Shown: positions 49,163-62,103 of the stretch, one piece after another
Layout: each line of letters starts with the position of its first letter
Numbering within the stretch: position 1 is the first letter of the stretch
From: Uranotaenia lowii
Lineage: Eukaryota > Arthropoda > Insecta > Diptera > Culicidae
NCBI RefSeq assembly: GCF_029784155.1
Contig: NC_073692.1
Location: 418,186,352-418,250,351 of the forward strand
Direction: 5' to 3'
DNA length: 64,000 bases
Made by a program: the position numbers and the translations under genes
Notes under the pieces: generated by a model
Told to the model about the DNA's origin: nothing
Seen by the model: the letters and a program-made list of their open reading frames with translations, nothing else
The model's database searches: none

Positions 49163-50320
49163 CACTGCACTGTATGAGCTTTGGTTCCAAGAGCCTTATA
49201 TTTAGTTTGAAAACAGCGAACATAATAATTCAAGTTCTTTAAAAAAAATTGTCTAAATCATAACAACTTTACATTACTTCAAAAAAAAAACGGAGAAATT
49301 TTACAATTCAATGTGATTGCTTCCTTGAAATTGTGCAGAATTTACCGAGATTTGAAAATAAGCATCCTTTCAAAAGGTTTAACAAAAGTAAAATAATATT
49401 TTAAATTTCAAACGAAATCTTAAGTCTTATAATATATCCTGAAACAAATGAATTATGTTTGGTAGAAAATTTGCTTAACTATTTCGAAATAAATTAAGAT
49501 TTTCAATTTTTCATTTTATGATTCCTCATGGGACTTTTATTTATATATTTTAACTGCTTCAGCAACTATTTTGAACAAATCAAAAATATTGATTTTAATC
49601 CTTAGGGTTTTACCTACTTAAAAAACAAGCAGATATTCATGAAAAACATAATGGATTTTTTTTTCTTAAATGATTTTGGCTAAGATTCTCTTTAGAAACT
49701 AGGAAAGGTGTTTTTATTGCAATAAATCTCTTTATATAAAAACTTGTTTGTTCACCAATTGAATTGAAATCTACAATACAATATGTGCCTAGATTTATCC
49801 TAATTTATTTTAAATTTTTAAAATGAATGTTTAAGAAAACTTCCCAGTTCCAACGAAAGAGGAGCCTTTCATCAGAATAAATCATCTTAATATGACAAAA
49901 ACTGTCAGCTAACAGAAGAAAATTGCATAATGATTTTTTGTGAGAATATATATCTGTTGAGAATTCGATAAAATCACTTTGAAATTAATCGAGTTTTCTT
50001 ACTTTTTTATGATTTGTTTATGGACAGGAGTCCATACAACAAGTTGTATGTTTTGCTACTATTCAAATAGAAACTGTTGTTTGAGGTTTGAGTAATTAAA
50101 ATTTTTTTTTTTCAGAATTGCAATTTGTTCTCAAACAAAATTTGTTGTTATTCTAATATAAAGGTATAGGTTTTTCCAGAGTGATTATTAGATCATACAA
50201 GAAACATTTTTAAATCCTTCTTAATGCTGATGATAGATCAGTATGCATATTTTTAAACTTATTGAGTTTCGTTCAATTCTTATTATTTGGTAAAAGTAAT
50301 TAATAAGCTTTTATAATACT
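49163..50320. other. AT-rich non-coding, nothing recognised
   Basis: Highly AT-rich with frequent homopolymers. No element ends or genes were recognised. Confidence 0.55.
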
Positions 50321-51458
50321 TACAGTAGTTTCTCGATTTTATCACTATTCGAATTTATCAATACTCGCCAAATTCACGCTCGATTTTATCACGGTTATTG
50401 TTTCGATTTTATCACGATTTTTAAGAAATCTTCAGAAACCTTAATTTTCATTCAAAAGCATAGAGCGTCTTGGTTTATGATATTTTTTATGGTTTATGTT
50501 ATAGTATATATAGGTATCCAATAATATGAAAATACCATTGAACTGCTTATTTTATCTGTATAGTGTTTAAAATCGTCATTTGGATTTTAAAAACGCTTGT
50601 AATAATCGACACAAGTATTTTAACGTCACGCTGATGCTAGTGTTGTTACTTGGGTTGGTTAGTCGCTTTAAAAAAATTAACTTTTTTGGCTATGCGAATC
50701 ATATAAAAATGTGGGTGAATTTAAGCGTTTTTGAAAAGAGATAAGTGTCTCTGATTTCTTTGTTGAACTTGTTTTTTTAAAGGGTGGCGTGCGTAATCCT
50801 TATTGGATAGCCTTTAGTATTGTCTGAATGGATAATTTTGGAAGAATAAAATGAAATTCTGCTAGCTTTGTCTGAAAATATGACTAAGATTTCTGTTTTT
50901 CTACATATAAAGACAAAAGTTTATATGCCCATAAAGCAAATTTCGAGAAACACTTGGTTGAGCAAATTTTAAAATATTTTTCGAATAAATATACTTTTTA
51001 GTTCATCAAAAGTGTTAAGATTAAAATTTTGAAATTTGAAATAAGCAGAAACAAATTTTTTGATGCTAATTTTTTTGAACTTTTTTTCAAAATCGAAATA
51101 AGAGATAACGACTGTTAAATTTCCATCAAAACAAAATAGTTCACTTTAATTAGATGTTGACTATCAAATGGATATACAACATGGTTTTGTTTCAAGAAAA
51201 AGCCTATAAATTTGCTTTAGAGAAGAATAATTCGAACTGAAAACGATCCTTTTTGTTTAGTAATCTTTGATAATTACGCCTTATGATCAAAATTTATTGA
51301 TACAAAACGTTTCCAGTGCTGAAAATATTATAAATTATTGATTAAAGACAGTAAAAATACTTTTTTCGACTTCAATTTTTAGTTTCGCCAAATTCACGGT
51401 TTCGCCATATTCACGGTGACATTTTTTTTGACCGTGATAAAATCGAAAAACTACTGTA
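50321..51458. mobile_element. pogo-like MITE, about 1.14 kb
   Basis: The left end is TA then CAGTAGTTTCTCGATTTT (50321-50340) and the right end its complement, AAAATCGAAAAACTACTG then TA (51439-51458). The inverted repeat is about 23 bases with one mismatch. Subterminal CGATTTTATCACG words are repeated at the left, and CGCCAAATTCACGGTTTCGC at the right echoes CGCCAAATTCACGCTCG at 50368-50384. CAGT ends with a TA duplication are typical of pogo/Tigger-type elements. There is no transposase remnant, so it is non-autonomous. The family name is inference. Confidence 0.78.
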
Positions 51459-54150
51459 TTTGCTTTTCAATACAACTCGTATTATTCTTTATAAGGGTTA
51501 CGCAAGACAACTAAATTGACCATTTGGGCGGTGCCAAAAGCTTATAAATTTTATTTTGACTAATATGGTAGCGCTGAATTTAAATATGCATCACTTGTTT
51601 TTTTTTTGCAGCTCAAGTTTTCGAGATTTGAGGATATTTGATTGAAAAGGGGTCTCAAAAGACTTTAATTTTTTTTACACTTCCTCGTCAGTACTTTTGA
51701 ATTTTGCAAAAATAATAAAGTTTAAAGTAAAAAATCAATGATCAACTTTCTCGATAACTGTGAGTAACTATGATTCCTGAGAAAAAGTTACATAAGTTTT
51801 CTTTTGGTTTATTTTTCACAGTTCACTAAAAAAAACTTTTAGAAAATTTAAAATAAAAATTACTACAAAAAATTGTAAACAATAATTATAACAAAACAAA
51901 GATGATGAAAAAAAATTGTCTTCTTTTTTGTGCTTGAATATTTTCAGCTTGAAAATGCTTTCGAATGATGTCAGAAATAGTTAAAGTTTTAAAAATAAAT
52001 ATATATTTAAACATCGGAATAAATTTTCAAAGCATTGTATCTCTAAATCTTGAACAGTAGCTTTTTAAGGTTATATCTAAATCTCAAATTAAGTTGAGGC
52101 TCACAACTAAACTTATCTATGATTAATTTCCCCCAAAACTGGTAAATTCCAAAATCTCCGAACATTTTTTCACCAGAACTTGAAGTGATAAAAACATCTA
52201 GCAAATGGTTAAAATTCAGAGAAATTTTAAATTCTCGAAATGAGTTCCCCTGTAATATTTTTAAAATTTCGGAACTATATGTTTTTAATTTATTGAAGCA
52301 AACGATTTTCTATACAAAAATTCTGTTGATTGATTAGAACGAATTTTTTCAACAGTTAATAAAATTAATTTTGGAGGCTTACTAGTGTTTACAAGCCCGT
52401 GCGAAGGACTTGTCCATGGGAAGGGGAAGGTTTTCGATATTATAATTTAGCAAAATTAATATCATACAAAATATACACGATAATAGAGGAAATGGGTTTC
52501 TTATATCATTTTCCTACTCATAGTTATCACAAAAACTCAAAAAACAATAAATTTAACTGATAAAATAACCAAAATACAAATCTCGATTAAAGTTTCAAAT
52601 CAATGAAAATTTATTATGTTTTTCATTGTGAGCTTAAAATTTACTTCAAAATAATTTCCAAGCAGTCACGTTTGAAAATTTGTTATAAATATTCCCGAAA
52701 CAGAAAGGCATTTAGATAACAATTTGATTACTTAAATAAATGTCAGATCAGGTAATTAATTAACCATTATTTATTGTTAGAAAAATAATAATAATTGGTG
52801 TTTATTATTCATTTTATTTTTACATTTCTTAAAGATTGAATGAAAAATTCTGATGAAGTTTTATGAGTTTAAAAAAACAGAATTTTTTATAGGGAGAATT
52901 TTTAAGGTTTATGTTTTTTTAACACCAAAAATTTTGAATTGCATAGCAAAGACAAACTTTTCAAAAAAAAAAGTTCAAAATGATTTTAATAGTTTGACTT
53001 TAAAATTCGGTAAACTTATTTGATAATTGAAATAAACTGTGCTAATAAACTCGGTAAATTAATTAATTTTCAATTAACACGTCTTACCATTATAAAAAGT
53101 TATTAATAGAATTTAATTAACAACTTAATGGAGAAGCATTTTAGTGCTCATGATATGATGATTGATTTGGTAGATTTTACGTCCTGAACTTGAATATTTT
53201 GTCAAATTTTAACATCATATTTAGTTTCAGTGAATCGGAGTTTTGAAATGTGTCAGATTCAAGATTAATTAATCATTGATAACTGATTAACTATCGAACG
53301 TACATTTGAGAAAAAATCTGATTTTGGTTTTGTTGATTATAGTTCATTCAATTAAGGAATAACATTTTGATAATGATGATGCAAGATCTAAAAAAGTAAA
53401 ATTCAACAGGTTTATGAAATTTGGAAAAATATCATTATATTTTCATGTCATGTATTTTATGCATGACTGCAGAAAGTTGGAAGCGAACTTGATTTCAATT
53501 TAGAAACTTGTTAAAACTTGCAAAACTGTTAGATTTATCCTCCAAAACTATCTAAAATTCAATTTGGTTTAAAACTACTTTAAAAATTCACGAAATGAGG
53601 AAAAGTAAGAAATCTAAAACTTCTCTAACTTTTTTCGCCGAACTCAAAATTATTTGAAATCTTGAGGAAAGTTGATAACTGATTTAAAACTTTTTTTTCG
53701 TAATGATTTTGACTTAAAGCTTGGTCAAAAAAGTGTTTACCTATTTTCAAGTGATATTTCAATGACAAAAGCTGATAGAAAAATTGCATATTTATATTCA
53801 GGGCATCCAATTTGTTAAATAAACGTTTTAAATTCAATGCAAACATGAAAATTGTAAATGTTGTGGCTTTGTATAATTTATCAAAACCATGTTAAATGGA
53901 ATGTTGAGCATTGAGAAGAATAAGGAAAACATTTAAATGAGGCTGAAATTGGTTTCTTGATATTCTTCGTTTCATCATAACATATATAAAGACATGAACG
54001 ATTTTTTTTTGTTTCAATTTTAGTAATAAATTAGAGGATATTAGATTCTAAATTGATTTTAATGATTCGGTGGACAATCGTGAGAATATACGCCTGTTAC
54101 ATGTTGTTAAACTTGCAGATTTTTAAAATAAGTATTTTATATACCAATGC
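51459..54150. other. AT-rich non-coding, nothing recognised
   Basis: About 2.7 kb of very AT-rich sequence with stops in all frames. A short GC-richer phrase at 52390-52430 may be a repeat scrap. The ORF at 53625-53846 has no domain. Confidence 0.55.
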
Positions 54151-55010
54151 GTTCCCCCCACAATCATTAGTCAATTAACGTATGCTTTCACCACAAGATA
54201 TTCGTTTATTCGTGTGTTAGTTTACCAAATATCAAGCTTTGCATGAATTTCAATCATTAAATACTTCCTCTTTGAATTCAAATATGTTTTTATTTTTAAT
54301 TTTGTAAAAAAAACATAATTTACCGAACAAATCAACGTTTTTCAAAACTACAATTATGGTTCAAAATTGTTGCCTGTAACAATTATTGGTCAAATTTTTC
54401 ATAATTATTAGTCACATAGAAGCCCATGGCAACAACCGAATATCAACATGAAAATTAACAAGTTTCTGACAAACATTCAGGGGCATTCTTTGCTTGTATA
54501 CATACAAGGGGCAATTGGGTTGAGCTAGCAACCAAGAAATGTTTTGTTTTGCTTGCAAAAAAGTGACCCATGATTGTGTGGAACTTGGTGGATTCTGTAA
54601 TAAATATGGGTCACTTTTATTTTGAAAAATATGATTGAATTTTCGCATTTCATTCGCTCAGTTTTACTTGGGAAATGTAAACTAGTCCATTGTGCTTATA
54701 TTGGACCAATTCATTTGACTGGAATCTTTGAAATATCCGCATAAGGGGCTTAATGGTTTAAGATGTCAACCTTATAGCATTGGAATTTTATGCGGTAGTT
54801 CAACAGCTTATAGTTCACCTATGATAAAAAGTATTCAAACAACAATTTTACTGTTATCAAAGGCTCAAATAATTTTTTAATGCATTTGGATGATATTGTC
54901 GATTAACTAAAAATAATAATATGAAATTATTTCTTTTAGTTTAGTAGATATCAGAAGTTTTAATGATCGGTGACTAATGATTGTGTGTGACCCATGATTG
55001 TGGGGGGGAC
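54151..55010. mobile_element. Inverted-repeat element with C-run ends
   Basis: The left end GTTCCCCCCACAATCATTAG (54151-54170) is matched in reverse complement by the right end ATGATTGTGGGGGGGAC (54994-55010). The motif CCATGATTGTG or CTAATGATTGTG recurs inside near 54567-54577, 54973-54984 and 54992-55001, as subterminal repeats do in many MITEs. Outer boundary and target duplication are not clear. No coding content: the ORF at 54412-54648 lies inside and looks spurious. Confidence 0.6.
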
Positions 55011-56837
55011 TAATAATACCAAAAAATAAGTATTTGAAAAAGTAAATAAGTATTTGAGAAAGTATTTCATAATATAAATTATTTCATGGGTATGAAGACT
55101 GTAACATCGCTAGACACTTTTCAAAATAAAACTATAGCGTTTATTTTGTATAAGCAATATTATACCTATCAATCAATAAACATATTGATGAATGTTTCCT
55201 TTTTGTCAATAAGATAAAAAATGTTTTGAAATGGATAATCCTGCAAACTTCTGGTAAACATTTCCATCTAGCCCTACTGTTTCGTTAACTTCCAATCATT
55301 GGGTTGTTGGAAAATACTGAACGATCAGGGGAATGTGTAGCGGAAAAATGCGTGAATATCCTATAAGGATTTCAACCCACATTGGCAACAGATAACAAAA
55401 AAAATCGGAATTCCGCTTCCCAAAAACCTCGATATGGAGACGAGGGAGCTTTTTTCACTCATGTTAATAAAAAAAATCGCTCCGAAAGATGGGTGAGCAA
55501 TGCAAGAGAAAAAAATTACAAAGAATTGAAGTGAAAACACCACCAAACCTGAGACCTGATTCATCAATCATTTACCGTGATGCGCCAGCTGAGAAACTGA
55601 GTCGGGGAACTCGTCATTACTTTTTTCAAATGGGAATGAGTGAGCTCATGTGTGTGTGTGTGTGTGGGTCTCTCTGTATGCCAGTGGGTCATGTGGGTGG
55701 ATTTTTCCCCCGATGTTCGCGCTAATGGAAAATCTTTCCATCGGGCGGGTTATGTTTTTCGATCACTCCCAACGGATGGTGATAAATCACGGACCCACAG
55801 AAAAAGGAAAAAAAAACTGATTCATACAGAAATGACAGGGTTCGAGATTTGGGTTTCGCACCAGAGATTTTTGTGCCCGAGCTGATCAACAACCTTTGGA
55901 GAAAACAATTTTTTTTCCACCGCCATGAGAAAATGATGAAAGGGGTTGAGATTTAGGCACAAAAACTGAAGTTGAAACCTATAAAAGGATGTTAAAGAAC
56001 ATCCTTCGATGTGAAATCAAAGTCTTTCAAGAATAATGAATTCATATAACAATTTTGTTTCAATTCTCTACAAATTCATCGATTCGTTGAGAAAGACTTA
56101 GAGCTATCCTTATAATGGATTCCATTCCAAATCAACGCTTTTCATCGTTTTGTTTGAATTATTTGTAAACATTTCCATTCAGCTAAGATTTTCCACATAA
56201 AACCGTCCCAAACGATTGTGACAGTCCCCTTTTACGGGAACTTGGGGATCGGTTGAATGCAATAGGAGTGTGTGTGGGTAGGATCCAATTCAAACTCGAA
56301 TTGAACTCCATTCATGGATTGGCGCATCAATAGACTACCGCCATTCGGAAAAGTGGACCTGGCACCACCTGGACCTGGACAGGGAATGGAAAAACTGACC
56401 AATTTGATTGCACAAAAAGCGCACACTGCACTGACTGGCATCGGACATGTCAAATATTCAGGTGGGAAGGTACCACCTTCTTCCATTGAATGGTGCCGAA
56501 ACTTCACAAAATGGAAAGCTGTTTGGTGAATGCGGTTATAAAGTCACTTTAAAAGCGAACCTTTTGCTGTTATGCAACGAGTCCGGAGTTCGAGTCTATT
56601 TTCGCGTATCGGTTGGAATCCTATTCATTAGAATTGTTTTGCGTTGATTTAGATTCAAATTATTAGTTTGTATCTATTGAAGGTAAATTATTGGAAACAT
56701 TTTTTCTTTAAGTCCTTCAAACAATAATAAATACATAGGTATAAACATTTTTTGCAAAGCCTATTTTACATAAATTTGGCGATCCGAATGTTTTACCGAA
56801 TATGGGCAAACTTCTAGCTGAAATGAAAAATCAAGTG
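55011..56837. other. Non-coding; less AT-rich island 55360-56530
   Basis: No gene is supported; short ORFs here overlap on both strands. A GT microsatellite lies at about 55650-55667. TGAATGGTGCCGAAAC (56487-56502) repeats a word from the island at 44541. Confidence 0.45.
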
Positions 56838-58076
56838 TACCGTCAAACGGGGCATCATGCAATAGCAGGGTTGGATGCTGCATTTGATTTCCATTATAAT
56901 TATTCAATTTTAGTTTTAATGAAATGTAATAAAGTTATTAGGCCGGAACAAATATCAATATCTTCTTTTGTCACCCCCCCCCTTCGGAATTTCCAAAAAC
57001 CCGAAGGGGGAAATAAATAAAGTTTGAAGTTGTTTATGTAAATTCCAATAAAAAAATTCCAATATCTGAAAGTTTACAAGACTAAAAATTAAACTTAAGA
57101 AGATGGGAGTTATTTCACCTTTTGTTTTCTTGATTTCTTTGAATTATTCGATATAAAACTACTTGATTTATAGGTTTTGTGCAACAATGTAATATGAAAT
57201 TTTGTTGCATAGAAGCTTCCGTGCAATTTATTCCAATTTATTTGTTTTTCGCATTATTTTTTATTGTCCCCCCCTCGCGATGTCCCAACTCCGAGTGATA
57301 AAAGAAGGATTTGAAATTTGTTCCGGCCTTATTTAATGAAAGTTGAATAAAGATGACAAAGTTTCTCACATCGTGATATAGTATATTTTTATTTTTGATT
57401 ATCTTATAAAATAAAAAAAACGAGCAATAGCTGGTATAAAAATATTTTTCGGAGAATCGCAATTTTTTTTAAAATTATTATTATTACTATTCAGTTACCA
57501 GTATTAAGTAAGATGACACATTATTCAAATCAAAGTTTCACCTTATAAATCTCGTTTTCATATGCTGAAATATTATTATTTTGCATCACGCGTTTGTTAA
57601 AATCACAATTTCATTCATCCAAACAATTATTTTTATGATTTTAGCTAGAAGAATTTAGAAGAATTTTTTAGAAATATATTTTACCCCTAAATGTATGCAC
57701 ACTATTATGCTTTTTCTTAAAAGCATTTTTGACAAATTCAATAAAATCAATAAAATTTAATACGACCAAAACCAAAAATTATGCAGTTGGTGTTTAGTGC
57801 GTTAAGGCATCACAAATTTGTCAAAAACTTTAAATTTACTTTTTCATTAGATTTTTCATTGAAAGCACAGTTTTCAGAAAGTTACCTTTTTTTCAAAGAA
57901 AGGGAACATCACAAGTTAAAAAAAAATGAAAATAATTTTTTTGACTTTTCCAATATGATGTCCTATCAACCTCGAAACTTTTGATGCATACTCGATATGA
58001 TTATCTGTGGTTATAATTTTTTTTTATAAAAGCCATTGAAGTTGAAAAGTGTTGCATGTTACCCCAGTTGACAGTA
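56838..58076. mobile_element. TA-flanked MITE carrying a nested element
   Basis: The left end is TACCGTCAAACGGGGCATCA (56838-56857) and the right end, in reverse complement, TACTGTCAACTGGGGTAACA (58057-58076). Homology runs about 30 bases with several mismatches. TA is at both edges. A 388-bp inverted-repeat element with its own TTA duplication sits inside (56941-57328). No transposase is visible. Confidence 0.65.
56941..57328. mobile_element. Nested PIF/Harbinger-like MITE with TTA duplication
   Basis: The ends are inverted. The left, from 56941, reads GGCCGGAACAAATATCAATA. The right, ending at 57328, is in reverse complement GGCCGGAACAAATTTCAAAT. Similarity continues through TCTTCTTTTGTCAC at the left. 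TTA flanks both sides (56938-56940 and 57329-57331), the duplication expected of PIF/Harbinger elements. A perfect 10-base hairpin, CCCCCTTCGG and CCGAAGGGGG, lies at 56978-57010. No coding content. Confidence 0.72.
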
Positions 58077-58155
58077 ATCATTAGATGATAACTAGATTAC
58101 ATTAAAAATCTAGGTGAAATATTGAATAAGTGCTGCTATACACAAATGCTGCATG

Positions 58156-59454
58156 TAAAAAGAGTGTATTCGAAAAAAATGCAACACTTTGTTTTGTGAA
58201 TAACTATTGAATGCATGGTTGTAAATTTATGAAAATTTCAGCGAAGTTACCTTGTAACGTCGTAATTACATATGCAAATTTTTGTTATGTTCTGTCATGT
58301 CATTTTTCGATTTTAATTTTTGGACAACACGTGCACCATCTATAATGTATACTATGAACCACTGTTTTTTTTTAAATTAATACTGTTTTTCATTACGTTT
58401 GCTGTTTCTTTCAAAATAACTCTAATTTTTTATTTTGATCGAAGTTTTAACAAATTCTGCCGATTGTCCTCCTTCGTATCAAAAAAAACATATTTGACTT
58501 TTTATCACTCCACTATCGTTTTTGCGTTATAGCACGATTTCAGATCCAACTTAAACAGAGTATAAACTTTGTGGAACCTATTGAAGTGCTCTGCAGAGAA
58601 AACTGTCGCATTTGAAGGCAGTCTTCTTTGTATTTTTAGCCATTCATCGTGTCAATTGTCATGAAAGACTGAGTATTTTGCAGTTTCCATAGATCGTTAG
58701 CCTCTCACAACACATTAAATTTTTCAATGTTTCTCCTTGTTTAGCTCCGGAAAATAGAGGCGAGACTTTTCAACGATAAAATTATGGTTGGAAAGCTGCC
58801 AAGTGACCGCTAAAGAGTTCGTTTTGCTGTCCAGTACGATTTTTTTCAAAATATTTCCCCACAAGCAGCCCAAATATTTTGCGCACGATTTGACAACCGT
58901 ATTTTGTTAATTTTACCGGTGGGCAGCTTTTCTACCTTGTAGAAATTTCAAGTCAAGGCCTATTTCAAATGAAGTTATACCTTGTAGGAATGAAGTCAGG
59001 CCTATTGCAATGTAGAAAAATAAATGATTTCTTTTACTTTCTCTATTTATATTTTCGCAGATTGAGCTTGAAAAAACCTCGCACATTCCTCTCACTTCAT
59101 GGAATGAATAATCTCCACTTTTATTCAAATTTTAGATCACTATTTGGTCCTCTACGACTTATTAAACGATTAACCGTGTGAAATTTAGTCGGATAGTTGA
59201 TTTGCAGCTGTTTTTGGGTCTTCCACTGGGACATTCCAGGATTTTTCTCGATCCTGCCCAAAACATTTTCTCAATGAACTTCAGAATTGGACGCTATCTA
59301 AAAACCACTTGACAGATGGTCACCAAGTTTTTCACATTTAACACATTACATTACTAGGTAGCTGTACAGAAAATTTCATCGATTTTCATCCATGCATCCA
59401 GTAGTTATTCACAAAACAAAGTGTTGTATTTTTTTTCGAATACACTCCTTAGTA
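58156..59454. mobile_element. Element with roughly 100-bp terminal inverted repeats
   Basis: The left end has GAGTGTATTCGAAAAAAATG, then CAACACTTTGTTTTGTGAAT and AACTATTGAATGCATGG (from 58162). The right end carries the same in reverse complement (to about 59447), and the match fades out after about 100 bases. TA occurs at both edges, with the boundary uncertain by a few bases. The 1.1-kb interior has no readable transposase, though it is long enough to be a decayed one. A Tc1/mariner relation is inferred from TA only. Confidence 0.8.
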
Positions 59455-59460
59455 CGCTGT

Positions 59461-59757
59461 TGCATGGTGCCCTGTATGGTTAAAAATTCTTCAAAATGTT
59501 GTCAAAATTCCAAATTTGAATCAAGTTTCAATGTTTTGTTTTTGTTGTAACAATTAAAAATCGAACTCAATTTTTACACACTTTGATTAATTTTGAACGT
59601 CAAACTTTTTGCATGGTGCCCTGTATAGTTAAACAACTCTTCAAAATTTCGTCAAAATTCCAAATTTAAATCAAGTTTAATTTTTGATTTTTGTTGTAAG
59701 AATTTAAAATCGAATTCAACACTTTGAAAAATTTCCATCGTCAAACGGTTTGATAAT
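59461..59757. repeat. Two-copy tandem repeat, unit 149 bp
   Basis: TGCATGGTGCCCTGTAT starts at 59461 and again at 59610, and the following order of words (TTCAAAAT, GTCAAAATTCCAAATTT, AATCAAGTTT, TTGTTGTAA, AATCGAA, CGTCAAAC) is repeated. It directly follows the long-TIR element. No coding content. Confidence 0.75.
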
Positions 59758-59901
59758 ATTAAGAGAATTTCTGAAAATTCTAAGCAAATTTAGGTTTACA
59801 TGGATGATAATTTTGCATTAATTTACAACTTTGCTTTAATTTCTTATTTTTTTTTTTAACTGAAACAGCTTCCTGAGCAAAAAAAAAACTTGTACCTAGT
59901 G

Positions 59902-59987
59902 CAGTGGTCGGCAACCTTTCAAAGTCGAAAAGGCCAAAAACTTCAAATTTTTAGAACTTCAGAGTTTGAAAGAGCCACATTGAAGAT
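59902..59987 (+). mobile_element. hAT-like element, left end only
   Basis: CAGTGGTCGGCAACCTTTCA followed by GAGCCACA-type sequence (59974-59981) matches the terminus common in hAT-family MITEs of animals. ACCTAGTG (59894-59901) would be the 8-bp target duplication. I find no matching right end, so this is a fragment or an element decayed at its other side. Confidence 0.55.
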
Positions 59988-62043
59988 TTTTTGTTTTTGA
60001 TATTGGTTAGAACAAAAATAAAATTACATGAATGATCAATGAACATTAGGTTTACGAAAATAACTTTAAACCTATTAGAGTTTTTTTTCTAGCTCTTGGG
60101 TTTTCTTTTGAATCAGTTTCTGATTACCGTTGAGTACATGAATTTTATTCTGGATCGTCATCTCTGATTGTGTATCAATTTGAATACGTTGGCAAATATC
60201 GAGTGAAGAATCCATTTAAATCCATTTTAAGCCAGCATTAATGAATACTTTGCATGATGTTAAAGGGAAAGATTTGAAAATATTTACAAAAGCAGAATAT
60301 TTATAATTTCTTCAGCAAAGAAAAGCACTTTAATAACAAAGTTAAGTGGAATAATTTTTTTTAATTATCAAGCTTTTTCAAGACATTCCCCAAGATTAGC
60401 TAATCATTTCCAAAATCCAGAGGTAAGAGGTTAAATTCAAGAAAAATGTGTATGGTCGAAAATTTTAAACTTAAAAAATTATGCTCCTGACTGCTGGTAG
60501 AATTTTCAAAATTCATAACAGTGAAATAAGAAAAGTACCACTATGTTTTTTACTTGTTTAAATATGAATGATTGAAAATCATGAAAATTTTTGTTCTGAA
60601 TTGTTTTTCGGATAAATCGAACATACATATGTTTACTTTTTTTGTACGTAGCATCATACTTATGTATGAATGTTAATGAAGAAATCAAGCAGTTTGATAA
60701 AGTATTATAGCTCAAATATCAAATTCCTTAAAGCTAGAGGAGCATCTCTTAAAACCCCCTTTAAATACCCTTTGAAAATCTTTGGAATTTTGGAAAACTC
60801 CTTGAAATGCAGTCATTTATTTAAATAATTCTTAAAAGCATTATTATTCACTTTTACACAGTAAATTTCTATTTCAGGTTTTATTCTTATCTCGCACCCC
60901 TGTTTCAAATTTTTGATCCTCAACGCCAATTGGTACGTCCAAAAAAAGTAAACTTATGCTTGATTTATCCGTTAAGCAATTCAGAACAAACTGTAGAAGA
61001 AAATTTTCGTGATTTTCAATCATTCATATTTTAACAAGCAAAACCCAAAGTGGAACTATTCTTATTTCGCTAATTGTAATTGAGTTGTTAATATCATTGA
61101 GTGGTTTTCTTAACATGAATATTTCTATGTTTTGAATCTTATCTTTTTCCAGATTCAATTCATTGAGATTTTCAAGTCTTGTGTTGTTTCTTCAGCAACT
61201 GAAGATCAGTTTCATAGTTTTTCTGAATATTGAGAACTCCAGGATCTTTGTTTTAGATCCTTATCTAAATTTATTCAATGATATATGATTCTGTTTTTTA
61301 AACTTTTTATCTCTATTCTGGATTTTTTTTTTCAATCGATTATTTTGCTCTCATATCCCTTTGGGCTTTAGATATCTAATGAAACTTCTCAGAAACATCT
61401 CATGAAAAGGTTTTATATTTGTATTTCAAAGATATTTGCTACTGATTGTAACTTTGAATTTATTTTTTTTTTCAAATTTAGTTTGTATTTTGTTTTTCAA
61501 ATCTTGATTTGAAATAATGATTTGAATTTGAGATACTGAGTTGTGGTCCTGAATATATCCTGATTTCAAGTATTTAATTCTTAAACTCTTATATCTATCT
61601 TCTTTAAATTTGAATAAATTATGTTGTTTAAATTTTTGAATTTTGCATGTAATGATTCAAATTTTCATGATATTTCCCAATTGTCTTGATTGATGAAACA
61701 CAAACCAGACGATCAGTAATAAAGTGAAAAACATACAAAATATCTATGCGGTCATTTTTCTAAATCAGAGAATTTTAGTTTGTGATAAAGGCATTTAAAA
61801 AAAATCAAGAATTAAATTTTGTATTCTACAGCTCAAATTAGAGCTCTCATTTTTGAGAAACTTCTCAACTCTTCCGCAATTTTTGCACGTGATTAATTAA
61901 CAATTTTTATTTGAAGATACCCCAAACCATTTTCTACACAGACAACATGGCTCTTTGATGACAGTAAACTGAACTCATCTCCAGTTCTTGTACACGATAA
62001 TAAAGATTGATATTCTCTGGGATGACATTTGAAAAAAAATCAA
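59988..62043. other. AT-rich non-coding, nothing recognised
   Basis: Very AT-rich with no repeats, RNA genes or coding pattern recognised. The ORF at 60506-60715 has no domain. Confidence 0.5.
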
Positions 62044-62103
62044 ACCATAGGGGCCCATCGAGAAAAATTGCCCCGGGCCTTCCGATGTCTTAATCCGGCC
62101 CTG
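62044..62103 (-). mobile_element. hAT-like terminus, minus orientation
   Basis: Read on the minus strand from 62103 it begins CAGGGCCGGATTAAGACATC and continues with GGCCCGGGGCA and GGGCCCCTA, a GC-rich end typical of hAT-type elements and very unlike its AT-rich surroundings. The opposite end was not found. CTGCTAAG (62104-62111) would be its 8-bp duplication. Confidence 0.5.

Noticed and set aside
59902..62103. One hAT element spanning the two hAT-like ends
   Set aside because: The termini differ (CAGTGGTCGGCAACC against CAGGGCCGGATTAAG) and the eight bases outside them do not match, so they belong to different elements.
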